From contig NZ_CP014782.1 of NCBI RefSeq assembly GCF_002005305.1, positions 5,084,001-5,148,000 of the forward strand: a DNA stretch of 64,000 bases, given 5' to 3'. The notes under the pieces are model-generated. The model was given only the letters and a program-made list of their open reading frames with translations, was not told where the DNA came from and did no database searches. Origin of the DNA: Shewanella psychrophila. GTDB lineage: Bacteria; Pseudomonadota; Gammaproteobacteria; Enterobacterales; Shewanellaceae. The position numbers and the translations under genes are program-made. Positions 61,954 through 64,000 of this stretch are shown in pieces; position 1 is the stretch's first letter, and the number at the start of each line of letters is the position of its first letter.

Positions 61954-62064
61954 ATGGCCATGACCATTGGATTACTTATCATGGCCAACGTGGGTAAGCT
62001 CGCCGATAAACACTTTGTCAGTTTTTGCTCCGGACTAGTCAGTAAAGCCAAAGCAGACTCTTAA
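61954..62064 (+). pseudogene. Partial copy 3 of the small membrane protein
   Basis: Same 36-codon piece, ending SGLVSKAKADS; the different last residues suggest this 3' end is the ancestral one and that the others arose by duplication, or that it drifted. Confidence 0.5.
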
Positions 62065-62078
62065 CACCTAGCTCGGAG

Positions 62079-63095
62079 TCATTTAGCCTTTTCATTACTC
62101 GCCTTGCGCCACTGTAACGGCGAGCTATTCATTCTGTTTCTAAATGACTTTGAAAACGCGCTGACATCACCAAAACCTAGCACCTCAGACAACAAGGTGA
62201 TATCGATATTACTGGATTCCAGATGCCAACATGCCGTGCTAATACGCACATCAATAAGCAGCTGCTTAAATGTCAGCCCCTTATCCTTTAACCTTCTCTG
62301 CACCGTTCGTTTATTCATGTTTAGCAGCTGGGCGATATCCTCGATGTTTGCCTCCCTGATCCCCATGGTTTGTAGTATCAAGGTTTTGATTTTTCGCTCG
62401 ATATCATCGCCAAACTGATCGATAAGAGACTTGAGGTACACCTCAATCAGATATTTATCTTCTTGAGAGATGAGTTGAATATCTTGCGATAGATAAGCGC
62501 TATCTAAGATCAGCCGATCATTTTCCTGATTAAAAACCACTTGGCACTCGAAGTACTTTCGGTAAACCCCATTATCAGAGATAGGCGCGTGAGCAAACTC
62601 CAAGCGCTCAACCTTAGTCTGACTACCTATAAGCGCCTTAATTAGACGTAAACAAACACCGAAGGACAGCTCCTTATATTGCTTAGCATGGCTTATGTCT
62701 TGAAAGACTTGATAGCGCTCGATCAACGCGCTCTGATTAATCTCCCTGACCATCCAATACTCACCATGACTGTGCACCGCCATATATCTCTGAGCATTGG
62801 CTAGTGCCTCACGAACGGTTTGGCTGCTCAACATCAGCATCCCCACCGGGCCTAACACTTCGACGCCCTGCATAGCGGCTAACCTCAAACCAAAATCCTT
62901 ACAGTCGAGCTGCTCGGCGCCCAGTTCGAGTAAGTTAATCATGTCGGCGAAGGCGATCATATTATCTGGATTACTAAAATCATCTCTGGACAAACCACAT
63001 TGAGATAACAGGTCTTCGCTGTTGCCCCCCAACTCAGAAACCAGATCGTCGAAGCCTGACAGGGAGCCACTGCGAATCAAATAGTGTTGTTTCAT
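62079..63095 (-). CDS. AraC-family regulator with arabinose-binding-like N-terminus
   Basis: A 338-aa regulator: N-terminal ligand domain of the PF12625 type (FGLRLAAMQGVEVLGPVGMLMLSS, about 65-88) and a C-terminal double helix-turn-helix (IAQLLNMNKRTVQRRLKDKG and LSEVLGFGDVSAFSKSFRNRM...SPLQWR). Relatives control catabolic operons, often amino-acid related. It diverges from the D-aminoacylase gene, its likely target. Confidence 0.9.
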   Translation of the reverse strand: MKQHYLIRSGSLSGFDDLVSELGGNSEDLLSQCGLSRDDFSNPDNMIAFADMINLLELGAEQLDCKDFGLRLAAMQGVEVLGPVGMLMLSSQTVREALANAQRYMAVHSHGEYWMVREINQSALIERYQVFQDISHAKQYKELSFGVCLRLIKALIGSQTKVERLEFAHAPISDNGVYRKYFECQVVFNQENDRLILDSAYLSQDIQLISQEDKYLIEVYLKSLIDQFGDDIERKIKTLILQTMGIREANIEDIAQLLNMNKRTVQRRLKDKGLTFKQLLIDVRISTACWHLESSNIDITLLSEVLGFGDVSAFSKSFRNRMNSSPLQWRKASNEKAK

Positions 63096-63257
63096 AACAA
63101 GCTTCTCTATTCAAGGTTTCAACTCAAAGCATCAGCACAAAGTAGCTGCGATTAAATAATGACTAATTTGTCACCAAATAACAAGAATGAAAATTAGACA
63201 AGCCTTAACCTGATTGAATCGATTTGATAACAATAATTAATAACATCGGAGTTACGC

Positions 63258-64000
63258 ATGTCAGCATACGATACGATTATCAAGGGTGGCCGATATTTTG
63301 ATGGAACCGGCGCATCATCTTCTATTCAAAATATCGCAATCAAACAGGGCAAGATAGCTCTAGTCTCTAGTTCGCCAATAGACGAAACAGATTGCAAACA
63401 CATCATAGACGCTAAAGAAAAATGGGTTATGCCTGGCTTTATCGATACACACACCCATTATGATGCCGAGCTAATCGTCAGCCCTAGCCTCTCGGAGTCA
63501 GTTCGTCACGGCGTGACCACAGTCTTAGTGGGTAGCTGCTCATTGAGCATGATCTGCAGCGAATATGAAGACGCCTCCGATATCTTCACCCGAGTCGAGA
63601 CCGTGCCCCGTGAGAAGGTGCTGCCAATCCTCAAGAAGCACAAGACCTGGAGTACGCCTAAGCAATGGGTCGAATACATCAAGACCCATCCCTTGGGGCC
63701 AAACGTCGTTAGCATGCTAGGCCACAGCGACATGCGCGTAGGTGTGATGGGCTTAAGCCGCTCCACCGATATTCGTGTGGTGCCCACCGAAGCCGAGATG
63801 ATTAAGATGGAGAGCCTGTTGCAGGAGTCTCTAGAGGTAGGCTTTCTTGGCCTGTCCACCATGTGCTTAAAGTGGGACAAACTGGATGGCAACCGTGAGT
63901 GGTCCAAGAGTCTACCCAGCACCTATTCGAAATGGAAAGAGGTCTCTCGTCTCAACAAGCTAGTGCGCAAGTACGACCGCGTGCATCAGGGCGCTCCCAA
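63258..64000 (+). CDS. N-acyl-D-amino-acid deacylase (D-aminoacylase), partial
   Basis: The first about 247 residues of an amidohydrolase: IIKGGRYFDGTGASSS (N-terminal beta-sandwich), PGFIDTHTHYDAEL (metal site HxH at about 68-70), GVTTVLVGSCSLSM (GNCG-like position) and GLSTMCLKWDKLDGN. Family members cleave N-acyl-D-amino acids or related compounds. The 3' end lies outside the window. Note that the usual GNCG motif is GSCS here. Confidence 0.88.
   Translation, partial: MSAYDTIIKGGRYFDGTGASSSIQNIAIKQGKIALVSSSPIDETDCKHIIDAKEKWVMPGFIDTHTHYDAELIVSPSLSESVRHGVTTVLVGSCSLSMICSEYEDASDIFTRVETVPREKVLPILKKHKTWSTPKQWVEYIKTHPLGPNVVSMLGHSDMRVGVMGLSRSTDIRVVPTEAEMIKMESLLQESLEVGFLGLSTMCLKWDKLDGNREWSKSLPSTYSKWKEVSRLNKLVRKYDRVHQGAP

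Larger units (their letters stand above)
61651..62064. repeat. 140/141-bp tandem triplication of a gene 3' end
   Basis: Units start at 61651, 61791 and 61932 with CCTATGATGGG and end in the same ...AAGGCTAGAGCCGAGTAT (third unit slightly diverged). Units 2 and 3 are closer to each other than to unit 1 and contain one extra base, so they are out of frame with their own 5' part. Confidence 0.92.

Overview
The window looks like a chromosomal segment of a marine gammaproteobacterium, most probably Shewanella. The gene families point there: a split borosin methyltransferase with precursor peptides, a shewasin-type bacterial pepsin, azurin, an AdoCbl-controlled TonB receptor, and an M56-TonB fusion beside a BlaI repressor. 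The genus is an inference from families, not from a search.

Layout. 1-12.8 kb is ordinary accessory chromosome: metE (partial) and metR diverge around MetJ and MetR operators, then an HDOD protein, an SGNH lipoprotein hydrolase, a BtuB-like receptor under a cobalamin riboswitch, a blaI/M56-TonB pair under two BlaI-type dyads, a DUF805 protein, azurin with a Fur-like box, a decayed amidohydrolase, a flavin monooxygenase and a small 54-aa protein. 12.8-19 kb holds a shewasin-like aspartic protease inflated by a dispersed repeat, a GNAT enzyme, and a split borosin RiPP locus (methyltransferase plus two precursors) followed without a gap by a TPR-GGDEF sensor. 19-23 kb is an aldolase / LsrK-like kinase / cupin operon. 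23-29.6 kb holds a repeat-rich lipoprotein, an FMN reductase and Bcr-type exporter diverging from a LysR gene, and a symporter fused to a solute-binding domain.

30-60 kb is one long minus-strand extracellular contractile injection system (eCIS, PVC/Afp type). In transcription order it has a DUF4255/Pvc16 terminator, an unknown protein, an IS4 element, the sheath (broken by an ISAs1 element), two tubes, a small DUF5908-like protein, a LysM tube-baseplate adaptor, VgrG-like spike, gp25, PAAR, two large baseplate proteins with a fibre-like gene between them, tape measure, AAA+ ATPase, a 939-aa membrane protein, a DUF4157 HELGH protein and two cargo proteins sharing an N-terminal tag. (PAAR precedes gp25 on the DNA.) Removing the ISAs1 element with one copy of its 10-bp target duplication restores a 517-codon sheath frame exactly. 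The particle was therefore probably functional until recently and is probably not contractile in this strain unless another sheath exists elsewhere.

60-64 kb has a CLCA_X/LPD1-like HExxH protein, a small membrane protein whose 3' half is tandemly triplicated, and an AraC regulator diverging from a partial N-acyl-D-amino-acid deacylase.

Many genes between 1.9 and 25 kb are followed directly after the stop codon by short tandem heptamers, a CCTGAGCG-type repeat or a REP pair. These repeats are a signature of this genome and have also entered the shewasin reading frame. I saw no tRNA, rRNA or CRISPR array.
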